NCBI RefSeq assembly: GCF_000235445.1
Contig: NZ_JH378829.1
Span: 109,988-173,987, forward strand
Source: Johnsonella ignava ATCC 51276
GTDB taxonomy: Bacteria; Bacillota; Clostridia; Lachnospirales; Lachnospiraceae
Direction of reading: 5' to 3'
DNA length: 64,000 nt
Shown here: positions 50,535-60,778 of the stretch, piece by piece
Layout of the letters: each line of letters starts with the position of its first letter
Position numbering within the stretch: the stretch's first letter is position 1
Made by a program: the position numbers and the translations under genes
The notes under the pieces: model-generated
Told to the model about the DNA's origin: nothing
Databases searched by the model: none
Seen by the model: the letters and a program-made list of their open reading frames with translations, nothing else

Positions 50535-52085
50535 TCAGTTTTTAGGAGCAATCTCCTTTAAAGCCTCAACAGCGGTTTTTAACTGATTGTCGTTTTCACT
50601 TCCTGTCTGTGCTCCCTCATCAAGCTCCACCTTTATGTCAGGCTCTATACCTTTTCCATGAAGATCAAAACCCTCCGGAGTATAGTAATGTGAGGTGGTT
50701 ATCTTTATTGCACTTCCATCGCTTAAAGGTATAAGATTTTGTACTATGCCCTTGCCAAAAGTCTTTGTGCCTACAAGCTTTGCCCAGTCAAAATCCCTGA
50801 CCGCACCTGCAAATACCTCTGAAGCACTTGCGGAATTTCCGTTTACAACTACAACCATAGGCATATTTAAAGCATGTTCATCATCAGATGAATACTTTTG
50901 TCCGTTTCCGTCCTTATCAGCAGTATATACTAAAAGTCCCTTAGGCAATATATAGTCAAGCATATCAACTACGGCTGAAAGAAGTCCTCCGGGGTTATCT
51001 CTTAAGTCTACTACAAGCCTCTCCATACCCTGATTTTTAAGTTCTTCAATTGCAGCCTTAAACTGTTCGCTTGTAAGCTCATCAAATTGACTTACACTTA
51101 TATAGCCTATCTTATCCTCAAGCATTCTGCTTTCAACAGTAGGAACTTCTATCTTTCTTCTTGTAAGAGTAAATGTCATCTCTTTTGCACCATCTCCTCT
51201 TAAAACAGTCATTTCAAAGGAGGAACCGTCCTCTCCTCTTATATGCTGCCTTACAAGTATATCGAGATCAAGTCCTGTAACATCCTCTCCATTTACCTTA
51301 TATATTATATCTCCCGACATAAGACCTGCCTCCTGTGCAGGTGTACCCTTAAATACCTTGCTTATACTTGTAATTCCGGTATTCGGATTCCTGCTCACGG
51401 AAGCTCCTATTCCCTGATATACCCCGCTTGTATCTTCAGTAAGTTTTTTATATTCATCCTCTGTATAATATACAGAATACGGATCTCCAAGACCTTTCAT
51501 AAAACCTGCATATATACCCTCCTCAACAGCAGTCGGATCTTCGCTGAAAAGATAGGATTTACCGATGATTTTTTGGATTTTAGCAAGTTTTTTCCCTATT
51601 TTATCCATATCCAATTCATAATTATTATTAACTGCCGCATCATTACCTGAAGCCTGTCCCTTAGCAGCCCCCGATGAAATATCATTTTTAACAGGCCATC
51701 TTGAGTTTGAGTAGACTGCAAAACTGTAAGCGATAATGACGACAAAAGCTACAATAAACCCTGCAAAAAAGCCTGTCCAAAATCTTGTTTTTCTTTTTTG
51801 AGATGGCTTATAATAAAAATCATCATTTCTCATACCGTAATTTTTAAAATTTCTGCCTGCATTGTCCGGAAATTGTGTATTTTGATATCCGTTATTATAA
51901 TCCCGGCTTTGTTTAAAACCGCCTGAGTTATAATTATGATTTTGGTTAAAACCTTCTGAATCGTTATTATAATTTGAGTTATTATTATAATTATTATCAT
52001 TTGAGTCCGGGTTAAAGCCGTATAAATTATTATCCTGCCCCTGACCGTTTCCTAAATTGTTCTCATTAAATTCATTATTATCCAT
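50535..52085 (-). CDS. ctpA: S41 C-terminal processing protease, Asn-rich N-terminus
   Basis: A 516-residue membrane-anchored protease. Residues 1-95 are cytoplasmic and very rich in Asn, Gly, Tyr and Ser. A basic stretch (KRKTR) and a transmembrane helix (about 102-125) follow. A PDZ domain spans about 220-300 (GDIIYKVNGEDVTGLD). The S41 core has the catalytic Ser in GNSASASEVFAGA and Lys in TKTFGKGIVQN. It cleaves protein C-termini outside the membrane. The low-complexity N-terminus is unusual for the family. Confidence 0.93.
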   Translation of the reverse strand: MDNNEFNENNLGNGQGQDNNLYGFNPDSNDNNYNNNSNYNNDSEGFNQNHNYNSGGFKQSRDYNNGYQNTQFPDNAGRNFKNYGMRNDDFYYKPSQKRKTRFWTGFFAGFIVAFVVIIAYSFAVYSNSRWPVKNDISSGAAKGQASGNDAAVNNNYELDMDKIGKKLAKIQKIIGKSYLFSEDPTAVEEGIYAGFMKGLGDPYSVYYTEDEYKKLTEDTSGVYQGIGASVSRNPNTGITSISKVFKGTPAQEAGLMSGDIIYKVNGEDVTGLDLDILVRQHIRGEDGSSFEMTVLRGDGAKEMTFTLTRRKIEVPTVESRMLEDKIGYISVSQFDELTSEQFKAAIEELKNQGMERLVVDLRDNPGGLLSAVVDMLDYILPKGLLVYTADKDGNGQKYSSDDEHALNMPMVVVVNGNSASASEVFAGAVRDFDWAKLVGTKTFGKGIVQNLIPLSDGSAIKITTSHYYTPEGFDLHGKGIEPDIKVELDEGAQTGSENDNQLKTAVEALKEIAPKN

Positions 52086-52263
52086 CTATATTGTTCCTCC
52101 GTTATAAATACCCTTTAAAATACGGCTTTTTACAATTATTAATTAAATATCTTTTTTTAAAAAAATCTTATATATAGCACTATGTTTTAATAAGCCCGGT
52201 AAATAATCTTGTATAAAATATATAAGTTATACCTCCCTTATCAAAGTATAAGAGCAAATATAA

Positions 52264-52293
52264 GGGCTGCAGTAATTTAAAAAACTGCAACCC
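52264..52293 (-). terminator. Terminator after CdaR-type gene
   Basis: GGGCTGCAGT and ACTGCAACCC form a 10-bp stem with one mismatch, followed on the minus strand by TTATATTT. Confidence 0.6.
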
Positions 52294-52316
52294 TCACCTT
52301 TATATTATTAACCTGA

Positions 52317-53405
52317 TTAATAATCCTGTCTTTCCATATATTTCATATATTTGACAACCATAAGGGCAATCTTAAATGTTATTGAGTCCTCAAATACCCT
52401 TAGATCAAGACCTGTTGTTTTCTGGAGTTTATCAAGTCTGTATACAAGAGTATTTCTATGTATATAAAGCTGTCTTGACGTTTCTGAAACATTTAAGCTG
52501 TTTTCAAAGAACTTATTGATTGTAACAAGAGTTTCCTCATCAAAATCATCAGGGCTCTTGCCTTCAAATATTTCTCTTATAAACATCTTGCAAAGAGATA
52601 TAGGCAGCTGATATATAAGCCTTCCTATTCCAAGCCTTGCATACGCCACTATCTCTGCACCGCCGTAAAATATCTTTCCCACATCAAGCGCCATTTTCGC
52701 TTCTTTATATGATCGGGAAACTTCTTTTATCTCACTTACTATAGTCCCGTAAGCTATACTCACATTATTGGTACCGTAACCTGCAAGATCATCTATTATA
52801 AGCTTTGCAACCTTATCAAGTTCATTATAAGTACAGTTTTCCTTTACCTCTTTAACAAGTATTATATAGTGTTCATCCACCGCAGTTACAAAATCTCTTG
52901 TTCTTGCAGCAAAAAGCGTACGTATATTTTCAAGAGAGGCAATATCTCTTTCAAGTTTAGTCTCTATGATAAAAACTACTCGTCTTGCATTTGCTTCAAT
53001 TCTGAGTTTTTTTGCTCTGTTATAAATATCTACTAAAAGAAGGTTATCCAGAAGTAAGTTTTTAATGAAATTGTCCTTATCAAATCTTTCCTTATACGCA
53101 ATCAAAAGGTTTTCAATCTGAAATGTCGCAAGTTTACCTATCATATATATATCATCGGTATTGCCTTTTGCAAGCAGTACATACTCAAGCTGCTGCTCAT
53201 CAAATACCTTAAAAAACTGAAATCCGTTTATAACCTGCGAATCCGCCGGAGAATTGGCAAATGAAGCTACCATCTCTTCATTATGCTCACTGTCCGGGAA
53301 TGTAGAAGCCAAAAGTTTTCCTTCTATATCACACACAGCAATCTCAGTTCTGGCAATAGCTTTAAGCCCATCCACGGTACTCTGTAAAATTTGATTTGAG
53401 ATCAT
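52317..53405 (-). CDS. CdaR/PucR-type transcriptional regulator
   Basis: A 362-residue regulator. A sensor-like N-terminal domain (about 1-130) starts with ISNQILQSTVDGLK. A GGDEF-like central region follows. The C-terminal PucR-type helix-turn-helix reads LNVSETSRQLYIHRNTLVYRLDKLQ. Homologues respond to sugar diacids or purine metabolites; the ligand here is unknown. No catabolic gene cluster lies next to it. Confidence 0.88.
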   Translation of the reverse strand: MISNQILQSTVDGLKAIARTEIAVCDIEGKLLASTFPDSEHNEEMVASFANSPADSQVINGFQFFKVFDEQQLEYVLLAKGNTDDIYMIGKLATFQIENLLIAYKERFDKDNFIKNLLLDNLLLVDIYNRAKKLRIEANARRVVFIIETKLERDIASLENIRTLFAARTRDFVTAVDEHYIILVKEVKENCTYNELDKVAKLIIDDLAGYGTNNVSIAYGTIVSEIKEVSRSYKEAKMALDVGKIFYGGAEIVAYARLGIGRLIYQLPISLCKMFIREIFEGKSPDDFDEETLVTINKFFENSLNVSETSRQLYIHRNTLVYRLDKLQKTTGLDLRVFEDSITFKIALMVVKYMKYMERQDY

Positions 53406-53630
53406 ACCTTTATCTCCTTTTGTGAATTTTTACCATTTATATAGATATGATAAAGTAAAATTACTAAAATTGCAATAGATAACTTGTATCTTTTGCATAA
53501 AAATCTTTTCTGTATTTTACTATTACTAAATATACTTAAACACTGATATATCTAAAATTTTATCCCTATTTATATCATTGGCTTAAAATCCCGTTCAAGG
53601 ATGTAGATTTTATTTTTCAGGCTTTAGCCT

Positions 53631-54527
53631 TTATGCCGGATCCTCTATAAAACCTTCTCCAAGCACCTCTCTGACCTCAGAAACTATTACAAAAGCTTTA
53701 GGATCTATTGATTTAACAAGTTCCTTAAGCTTTACAATCTCTTTTGTAGGTACTACACAATAAAGCACCTGCTTATCCTGTCTTGAATACATTCCTCTTG
53801 CATTTATACCCGTTACACCTCTATTCATATCCTCAAGTATACTATCTGCAATTTCCTGAGATTTATCAGATATGACATACACCTGTCTTGCAAAGTTAAT
53901 ACCTTCAACTATCATATCCGACATTTTAGTTATTGCAAATAAGGCAATAAGTGCATACATACCGCTTCTTAGCCCGAATACCGAAAATCCCAACAATATG
54001 ATAAGCCAGTTTGCAACCTGCATTATCTCAACTATGCTTCTGCTCTTTAAAAACCTGTGTATAAATGCCGCAAGCATATCCGTACCGCCGGTAGTACCTC
54101 CTGCGTAAAGTACAAGCCCGATTCCTATACCGTCAAATATACCTCCGAACAGTGCCGCAAGCAGTATATCACCTGAAGGTGCAAGTGCAATTTTAGGTAC
54201 AAGTGCAAGTGCCCCTGAAAGAGATAAAACTCCAAACAGCGTCTTGCCTACAAATTCCCAGCCTATATATTTTAATGAAAGCAGAAACAGAGGCACATTA
54301 AGTACAATATTGGTTATCTCAACCCTTATGCCGAATTTCTTTTCAAAAATCATTCCCAGACCCGTAAAGCCTCCTACAACCAATGAGTGCGGGTCATAAA
54401 AACAATTATAAGCCACTGCACAGCTTATAGTACCAAGCATTATTATAAGATAAGATCTTACATTCTTAACTATATCTGAAAACTTCTTATCACGGCTGCC
54501 TTTAAGCAGCTCTGTATTTCCTGCCAT
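53631..54527 (-). CDS. YitT family membrane protein (DUF161/DUF2179)
   Basis: A 298-residue protein with five helices (about 25-190) carrying DPHSLVVGGFTGLGMI and AGGTTGGTDMLAA glycine motifs, and a cytoplasmic DUF2179 domain (about 215-290; GVTGINARGMYSRQDKQVLYCVV). The function of the family is unsettled; transport is suspected. Confidence 0.92.
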   Translation of the reverse strand: MAGNTELLKGSRDKKFSDIVKNVRSYLIIMLGTISCAVAYNCFYDPHSLVVGGFTGLGMIFEKKFGIRVEITNIVLNVPLFLLSLKYIGWEFVGKTLFGVLSLSGALALVPKIALAPSGDILLAALFGGIFDGIGIGLVLYAGGTTGGTDMLAAFIHRFLKSRSIVEIMQVANWLIILLGFSVFGLRSGMYALIALFAITKMSDMIVEGINFARQVYVISDKSQEIADSILEDMNRGVTGINARGMYSRQDKQVLYCVVPTKEIVKLKELVKSIDPKAFVIVSEVREVLGEGFIEDPA

Positions 54528-54572
54528 ACATTCCCCCTGAAATCATTAAAAATCTTATATTAAAAACCCGCA

Positions 54573-55415
54573 TCACTGTGTTTTAAGCTGTATATAATCT
54601 TCACCTATATCTATCTTTCCATTTTTAAAAAGATATCCGGCTGCCCTTTTAAAGGCATTTTTACTCATACCGAAACAGCCTTTTATAAGTACAATTTCAC
54701 TCTTGTCGCCTATATTAAGCCGTCCTCCGGCAGCATTAAGCTTTTCTTCAATCACAGCGGCATCAGCCTCTATCTGAATATACGCCTTTTGCCTTGTGCT
54801 TAAATCCAGCTTGCCGTCATCTCTTACCTTTACAACCCTTGCCTCTACCAAATCTCCGGGTCTATATGTATCATATACCATGGAGGCGGGTATCATTCCG
54901 AAATATTTTCCGCCAACGGCAACCATAACTCCTATATCCCTGACTCTATATACTATTCCGCTTACATTATCATCTTTTTTATAATCATGAGTGCTTGAAA
55001 GGTATTTGTAAACCCTCATCGTCGCTGCCAGTCTCTGTGATTTATCTACATACAGTGCCACAAGCACTTTATCACCCTCCCTAGGTTCTCCTTCCATCTC
55101 TTTAAAAGGAAGCAGCACATCCCTTTCAAGCCCTATATCTATAAACGCACCTATCTTTGAAAACTGCTTTATTTTCAGCACTTCCAATTTTCCTACTTCA
55201 ATAAGCGGTTTGACGGTTGTAGCAATAAGTCTGTCAGAGCTGTCCTTGTATATAAAAACCTCCAGTATATCACCAATCTGTGTATCCTCTTTAACCTGCT
55301 TAGCAGGAAGCAGCACAGACTGGTGTTCATCATCACCACCGTCTATATCTCCAAGGTAAACTCCAAAATCTTTTTTTCTAAGAACTTTAAGCTTTTGCAT
55401 CTTTCCTAATTCCAT
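54573..55415 (-). CDS. cvfB: CvfB-like S1 RNA-binding protein
   Basis: A 280-residue RNA-binding protein with three consecutive S1-type OB folds (about 5-60, 70-130, 145-205; VLRKKDFGVYLG, KQFSKIGAFIDIGLERDVLLP, YRVRDIGVMVAVGGKYFGMIP). A C-terminal winged helix ends FGMSKNAFKRAAGYLFKNGKI. CvfB affects virulence gene expression in staphylococci; here a general RNA role is likely. It lies 15 nt after the thioesterase gene. Confidence 0.92.
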   Translation of the reverse strand: MELGKMQKLKVLRKKDFGVYLGDIDGGDDEHQSVLLPAKQVKEDTQIGDILEVFIYKDSSDRLIATTVKPLIEVGKLEVLKIKQFSKIGAFIDIGLERDVLLPFKEMEGEPREGDKVLVALYVDKSQRLAATMRVYKYLSSTHDYKKDDNVSGIVYRVRDIGVMVAVGGKYFGMIPASMVYDTYRPGDLVEARVVKVRDDGKLDLSTRQKAYIQIEADAAVIEEKLNAAGGRLNIGDKSEIVLIKGCFGMSKNAFKRAAGYLFKNGKIDIGEDYIQLKTQ

Positions 55416-55430
55416 TACTTTTCATCCTCT

Positions 55431-56183
55431 TTATCTTATATCTTCTGTATATATTATCTTTATATCTGCATAAACTGTATCAAATTCAGTACCGGCAAGC
55501 TCGACTATATAGCCGTCATCTTTTTCATACACTATACGAACCACCCTTGAACCCAGCACTGCCGCCTTTTTATAATGTATCTGTATACTCTTTATGCATT
55601 TATCCATTTTTACAGTTGGTGCATGAACCTCCTCAACGCTTTCCTTGGCAATAGCCGCATAATATGCATTATTTACATGTTCATTTGTATCAAGAAAATG
55701 CCGGGTTATTACAATATCTGAAAGCTTGTATACCTTACCCTGTTTTTCTATCTTCCTGTCAGGAGTATTCATTGAAAGCTTTGTCTCGTTTTTATTAATA
55801 TATGCTTCAATATCTTCTTTTTCCGGTTTTACAGGTCTGTGTTTATCAAGATCAAAAAAGAACCAGGTTGAATCCGCCTTTACAACATGTTTTCCAGTCT
55901 CATCATCTATTGTAAAATTTCTGTAACCGTAAAAACCCGAAAAGCCGTATGCCCATGTATTTATCTTTATATTTTCACCAAGAAGCAAAGGACCGTCAAA
56001 TTCAATGTACCATGATGAAAGCCACCATGCCCTTCTTCTTTCCTTAAGTTTTTTTATACCGAGTCCTATATCCTCGGACTGAAAGGTAGAACAGTCCTGA
56101 AGGTAATTAATTGCTGCAAATGTTGACAGTCTGCCAAAGCTGTCAACCTCTGAATAACGCACACGACTTTTAAAACTATACAT
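55431..56183 (-). CDS. Acyl-ACP thioesterase
   Basis: A 250-residue double hotdog-fold enzyme releasing fatty acids from acyl carrier protein. The first half has the RYSEVDSFGRLSTFAAINYLQD start; the second has DTNEHVNNAYYAAIAKESV, the usual catalytic region. The start at 56183 (ATG) follows GGAGAGG; a GTG three codons upstream overlaps that site. Confidence 0.9.
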   Translation of the reverse strand: MYSFKSRVRYSEVDSFGRLSTFAAINYLQDCSTFQSEDIGLGIKKLKERRRAWWLSSWYIEFDGPLLLGENIKINTWAYGFSGFYGYRNFTIDDETGKHVVKADSTWFFFDLDKHRPVKPEKEDIEAYINKNETKLSMNTPDRKIEKQGKVYKLSDIVITRHFLDTNEHVNNAYYAAIAKESVEEVHAPTVKMDKCIKSIQIHYKKAAVLGSRVVRIVYEKDDGYIVELAGTEFDTVYADIKIIYTEDIR

Positions 56184-56443
56184 TAAATCCACCTCTCCTT
56201 AATATATTTATTTTCAAATCTATAACTGCGATCCGGCCTTAGTTATATAATGATACTCCTTAGGATTATTTTATATTTGAAAAGTTGTTTAAAATATTAA
56301 AACCGGTATATAGCATAATACAACAAACACATGCCGTAAAGGCAATACATATAAAATATATAAAACCGTAAAAAGCTTTATAGCTAAAAAAAACGTACAC
56401 CCTGTATCAATATAAACAAGGATATACGTTCTATGATTTGGGA

Positions 56444-56515
56444 CTGGGCTACAAGGATTCGAACCTTGAGATGGTGGAGTCAGAGTCCACTGCCTTACCG
56501 TTTGGCGATAGCCCA
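56444..56515 (-). tRNA. tRNA-Gln(CTG)
   Basis: Acceptor TGGGCTA / TAGCCCA. Anticodon loop CTCTGAC in a GTGGA/TCCAC stem gives CTG. 72 nt, CCA not encoded. Confidence 0.95.
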
Positions 56516-56531
56516 ATAAAACAACCACTAA

Positions 56532-56560
56532 AGTATACAACAGCCTTGCATTTTGGTCAA
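56532..56560 (-). promoter_or_regulatory. Promoter of tRNA-Gln(CTG)
   Basis: TTGACC (56555-56560), a 17-bp spacer and TATACT (56532-56537) on the minus strand, 16 nt before the tRNA. Confidence 0.85.
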
Positions 56561-56726
56561 GACTTTTTTATACTTCAGTGGTATTATTTTTAAAAAAAGG
56601 CTATTTGTAGAATTAAGCTCTACCTGTAACTTTCAAAAAAGCCTGATCCGGCGTTTTTAAAAAATATCCGGAGAAAATTTACTTTCTACAATTGAGCTTA
56701 TTTTAAAACTTATATCTTCAGTCAAT

Positions 56727-57560
56727 CTACTGACCTATCTCAACCTCCATACCGAGCTGTGCATATTCCCAGAGTATATCCATAACTTCGTTTGCAACTG
56801 CTACACAGCCCCTTGTCATCTGCCCCTTTACATAGCCTCCATGTATCATAATCTCTCCCCCAAGCGGCGTATACCAATTCGGCTGACGTTTATTATTTAC
56901 CGCCTCTATTATCTCATCTTTCTGCTCCTGCGTTATAAGCCCCTGCTCATAACCACGCTGTGCATCGTCTATTGAAGGATATGACAGCCCGAGCGAAAGA
57001 TAACATACACTTTTTTCATTTTTAGTACATATATAAAATTTGCCTTCAGGAGTCCTTTTATCTCCTTCAGTTTCCTTATCACCCTGTGCCGAATTAGCAC
57101 CTACACTGCAATCCCACTGATTTATAGCAGTGTTGTTTTCATAAAGTGTAAGTTTTAAACCTTTTTTGCTTACATATATTCTATAAGTCGCATCCTGCTT
57201 TACATTTACATTAGGTCTTACTCTGCCGCCGTTAGGTTCTGCAGTCCCGGATCCCGTGCTTATATCGGAAGGTATACCCGGACCTTTAACATTACCCTGG
57301 TTTGAAGATACTCCCGGACCTGCATTATTATCAAAGTTATTATTTGATAAATCCCCGTCAAATACAGGAACCTTGATCTCCTCCTGTGCATATACTCTAA
57401 AACCGCTTCCTGCAAATACCGATAATGCCGCCATAACTGCAGCTGCCTTTATTAACAATTTCCGTGGATTTAAATTTTCCAAAGATATTCCCGCTATAAT
57501 GCCATCGGCAGTAATACTGCTCTTAAAAAAATTCTCTTTTGTTAATGCTGTTACATTCAT
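56727..57560 (-). CDS. L,D-transpeptidase (YkuD domain), exported
   Basis: A 277-residue cell-wall enzyme forming 3-3 cross-links or attaching proteins. A cytoplasmic stretch (1-33) and a signal anchor or signal peptide (about 34-58, ending RVYAQEE) precede an Asn/Gly/Pro-rich linker (62-115). The YkuD domain (about 122-277) begins TYRIYVSKKGLKLTLYENN and has the catalytic motif IMIHGGYVKGQMTRGCVAV, with the Cys near 256. Confidence 0.93.
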   Translation of the reverse strand: MNVTALTKENFFKSSITADGIIAGISLENLNPRKLLIKAAAVMAALSVFAGSGFRVYAQEEIKVPVFDGDLSNNNFDNNAGPGVSSNQGNVKGPGIPSDISTGSGTAEPNGGRVRPNVNVKQDATYRIYVSKKGLKLTLYENNTAINQWDCSVGANSAQGDKETEGDKRTPEGKFYICTKNEKSVCYLSLGLSYPSIDDAQRGYEQGLITQEQKDEIIEAVNNKRQPNWYTPLGGEIMIHGGYVKGQMTRGCVAVANEVMDILWEYAQLGMEVEIGQ

Positions 57561-57764
57561 TATACTTCTACCCTTAATTATTTCTTATTATGATATAGCA
57601 ATACCGTATATACCGTACACAGCTATGCCTGATTAAATAAAGCCTGCTTTATTCTATCATAGTTAATGCCGTTTTAACAGAGAAAATCTAAATAAAATTA
57701 TTAAGAAAATATTACATATTACGCTATAAATATTACAGGTTGTTTTTGAGTATATTAAAAACAC

Positions 57765-57793
57765 TTGATGTATGAAATAATTTCTGTTATCAT
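57765..57793 (+). promoter_or_regulatory. Promoter of secreted cyclophilin gene
   Basis: TTGATG (57765-57770), a 17-bp spacer and TATCAT (57788-57793) with an extended TGT lie 100 nt before the start codon. Confidence 0.6.
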
Positions 57794-57893
57794 ATATTAT
57801 AAAAGTATGGTGTTCAATGTAGTTATTATACCTTATAATGCACATACTTTATACTATAATCTTATGTTTTCTATATTAAAGGAGGGTACTTTC

Positions 57894-58991
57894 ATGAAAA
57901 AACCTTATTTATTTTTATGTTTTTTGTCAGCATTATCCCTGGGCTTTTCCACTTTAGGATTTAATGCAAATGCAGATGTTAAAAAATATGAAGAAGAAGT
58001 CCAAAAATCTCAGTTTTTGTCAAGGCACTGGGACGAAAGTGAGCTTAAAGAAAGATTTCAAAACTTTTTATCTGCACTACAAAAGCAGGAGGGTATAGAA
58101 GACTATATAGTTCCTGACATCAACGAAGATGAAAAAGAAACCATTAGGGAGTTTTTCAGACCTTATGAAAAAAAGGAACTCACCTACGTACATACAAAGA
58201 TGGATATCCTTAACCAGGTAAGCGGTACGGATGAATATAATGACCTGCGTGGAATATTTAAGTTGACATTCCGTGTAAAAGAGGGGGCTAAAACTATCGA
58301 ACACACCGTACTTATGCATATGGCAAGACTTGGTGATGCAAATGGTATAAAATGGAAAATTTATAAGATAATATGGAGCGACAAAGGCATAGATGTAAGC
58401 GATGTAAAGCTCATACAGCTTGAAAAACCTAAAAGAGGCGAGCAGGTATGTATTATGACCACTGATGCAGGTGTTATAAAGATGAGACTTTTCCCTGAAC
58501 AGGCACCTGTGGCTGTCAAAAACTGGATTGAGCTTTCCAAACAGGGATTTTATAACGGTACACCATTTGCAAGAGTAATAAAAGATTTTGTAATACAGGG
58601 CGGTGCTCTTGACGGTTCAGGTGATGAATCAAAATCAATATATAACGGTTTTTTTGAAGATGAAGTGCATAAGGGACTTTATAACTTTAACGGAGCACTA
58701 TGCCTCGGAAACAACGGTCCGCATACAAATGGAAATCAGTTCTATATAGTTCAGAAAAAAAATGTAAATGAATCTGTCTTTCCTAATACATCACTTCCTG
58801 CAAATGTTGAGGAAAAATATAAAGAGGTAGGCGGACTTCCTGAACTTGACGGAAGATATACGGTACTGGGTCAAGTTTATGAGGGAATGGATGTAGTTGA
58901 AAAAATTGCAGCTCAGGAAACCGATAAAAATGATGCACCGGTTGAAAATCCTGTAAAAATACAGAAAATAGAATTTCAGAAATACAGATAA
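57894..58991 (+). CDS. Exported cyclophilin-type peptidyl-prolyl isomerase
   Basis: 365 residues. The start at 57894 follows AAGGAGGG. A signal peptide (about 1-26) is followed by a helical domain of unknown kind (27-175). The cyclophilin domain (about 178-365) has TDAGVIKMRLFPEQAP, GTPFARVIKDFVIQGG (catalytic Arg/Phe) and GPHTNGNQFYIVQ. It should fold proteins outside the membrane, as PrsA does. There is no lipobox. The N-terminal domain is not recognised. Confidence 0.9.
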   Translation: MKKPYLFLCFLSALSLGFSTLGFNANADVKKYEEEVQKSQFLSRHWDESELKERFQNFLSALQKQEGIEDYIVPDINEDEKETIREFFRPYEKKELTYVHTKMDILNQVSGTDEYNDLRGIFKLTFRVKEGAKTIEHTVLMHMARLGDANGIKWKIYKIIWSDKGIDVSDVKLIQLEKPKRGEQVCIMTTDAGVIKMRLFPEQAPVAVKNWIELSKQGFYNGTPFARVIKDFVIQGGALDGSGDESKSIYNGFFEDEVHKGLYNFNGALCLGNNGPHTNGNQFYIVQKKNVNESVFPNTSLPANVEEKYKEVGGLPELDGRYTVLGQVYEGMDVVEKIAAQETDKNDAPVENPVKIQKIEFQKYR

Positions 58992-59071
58992 GAATTTTAT
59001 CACTAAACAATACGGCTATAAAGATTGTAAATATTTATAAGTATATTAATTTAAGCCTGTAATAATGCCTA

Positions 59072-59111
59072 ATGCCGCAAAAACAATTCAGTCGAAGTGC
59101 TTTTGCGGCAT
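59072..59111. terminator. Bidirectional terminator
   Basis: Perfect 11-bp arms ATGCCGCAAAA and TTTTGCGGCAT with an 18-nt loop lie between convergent genes. Confidence 0.85.
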
Positions 59112-59117
59112 ATTATT

Positions 59118-60578
59118 TTAAAATATAAATTTTTCCTCAAAATATGATTTCAGTTCCGATATGGCAATTCTTACCTGCTCCATGCTGTCCCTTTCTCTTA
59201 CTGTTACACAGTTGTCAGTTTCAGAATCAAAATCATAGGTTATGCAAAACGGCGTTCCTATCTCATCCTGTCTCCTGTATCTTTTTCCTATATTGCCTCT
59301 GTCATCAAATTCACAGTTGTAAAACCGGCTCATCTCTTCATATATTTTATAAGCTCCATCATTAAGCTTCTTTGAAAGCGGCAATATACCTATCTTTACA
59401 GGTGCTATAACCGGATGAAAATGCAGCACCGTCCTTATCTCTCCGTCCTCAAGCTTTTCTTCGTCATACGCCGCACAAAGGAATGCAAGCGTTACTCTGT
59501 CAGCACCAAGTGAGGGTTCTATAACATAGGGGATATATCTTTGCTGGGTTTCGTCATCAAAATAAGTAAGATCCTCACCTGACAAATTCTGATGCTGCGA
59601 AAGATCATAATCGGTCCTGTCCGCTACACCCCACAGTTCGCCCCAACCGAACGGAAAAAGAAATTCTATATCCGTGGTGGCTTTACTGTAAAAGCACAGT
59701 TCATCTTGTTCATGATCCCTGCACCTCATCTTATCTTCTTTTATTCCAAGAGTTTTTAACCAGTCTACACAATACTGCCTCCAGTAAGAAAACCATTCAA
59801 TATCTGTACCCGGTTTACAGAAAAACTCAAGCTCCATCTGTTCAAATTCTCTTGTCCTAAATGTAAAATTACCCGGAGTTATCTCATTTCTAAATGATTT
59901 TCCAATCTGCCCTATACCGAAAGGCAATTTTTTCCTTGAAGTTCTTTGTACATTTTTAAAATTTACAAAAATTCCCTGTGCCGTTTCAGGACGCAGATAT
60001 ACCGTATTTTTTGCATCCTCGGTAACCCCCTGAAATGTTTTAAACATAAGATTAAACTGTCTTATATCGGTCCAGTCCTTTTTTTTGCATACAGGACAGG
60101 CTATGGCATTTTCATCTACATACGCCTTCATCTGCTCATTTGACCATGCATCAATACTTCCTTCATGACTTATACCATTCTCCTGCATATAGTCTTCTAT
60201 AAGCTTATCCGCTCTGAAACGTTCATGACATGCACGACAATCCATAAGAGGATCCGAGAAGCTTCCTATATGACCTGAAGCAACCCATGTCTGCGGATTC
60301 ATAAGTATAGCACAGTCAACACCCACATTATAAGGAGATTCCTGTATAAATTTCTGCCACCACGCCTTTTTTATATTATTTTTAAGTTCAACACCAAGGT
60401 TGCCGTAATCCCATGTATTTGCCAATCCTCCGTAAATCTCAGAACCCGGATATACAAAGCCCCTCGACTTTGCAAGTGCACTTATCCTCTCCATGCTATA
60501 ATTTACTGTTTTATTTTCGGTGGCATCTGCATTGCTGTTTTTCAAATCATCTTTATCATTACCGATATTATTTCCCAT
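59118..60578 (-). CDS. glyS: Glycyl-tRNA synthetase, alpha2 type
   Basis: Class II synthetase of 486 residues, the single-chain homodimeric type. Motifs: SRGFVYPGSEIYGGLANTWDYG, RPETAQGIFVNFKN, motif 2 SFRNEITPGNFTFRTREFEQMELEFF and motif 3 SLGADRVTLAFL, then the anticodon-binding domain. The start at 60578 (MGNNIG) follows GGAGG; a TTG five codons upstream overlaps that site. No T-box consensus is visible upstream, although many Firmicutes glyS genes have one. Confidence 0.96.
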   Translation of the reverse strand: MGNNIGNDKDDLKNSNADATENKTVNYSMERISALAKSRGFVYPGSEIYGGLANTWDYGNLGVELKNNIKKAWWQKFIQESPYNVGVDCAILMNPQTWVASGHIGSFSDPLMDCRACHERFRADKLIEDYMQENGISHEGSIDAWSNEQMKAYVDENAIACPVCKKKDWTDIRQFNLMFKTFQGVTEDAKNTVYLRPETAQGIFVNFKNVQRTSRKKLPFGIGQIGKSFRNEITPGNFTFRTREFEQMELEFFCKPGTDIEWFSYWRQYCVDWLKTLGIKEDKMRCRDHEQDELCFYSKATTDIEFLFPFGWGELWGVADRTDYDLSQHQNLSGEDLTYFDDETQQRYIPYVIEPSLGADRVTLAFLCAAYDEEKLEDGEIRTVLHFHPVIAPVKIGILPLSKKLNDGAYKIYEEMSRFYNCEFDDRGNIGKRYRRQDEIGTPFCITYDFDSETDNCVTVRERDSMEQVRIAISELKSYFEEKFIF

Positions 60579-60778
60579 TATATTTTCCTCCAAAATCTAC
60601 AGTTTTTATGATTACAGGCTGCCTGTAAAGACCGCTCTTATTACTGCATATACTCCGGTTGCCTAAATAATATATGACCTTCATCGGGAAAATCAATTTT
60701 TCTCAGGCATTTATGCCGCTTAAACACTATATATGGTCCGCTCCCTGAATAAGGCATTTATTAAATTCGGACCCCATT

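Noticed and set aside
56570..56710. Similarity to the stem-loop region 29272-29367
   Set aside because: Both contain CCGGCGTTTT and short A/T tracts, but the blocks do not align in order, so I do not call a repeat.
60594..60778. Possible T-box leader before glyS
   Set aside because: No AGGGTGG-type T-box core or terminator/antiterminator pair was found; only a GGTCCG/CGGACC inverted repeat (60734-60774) is present.
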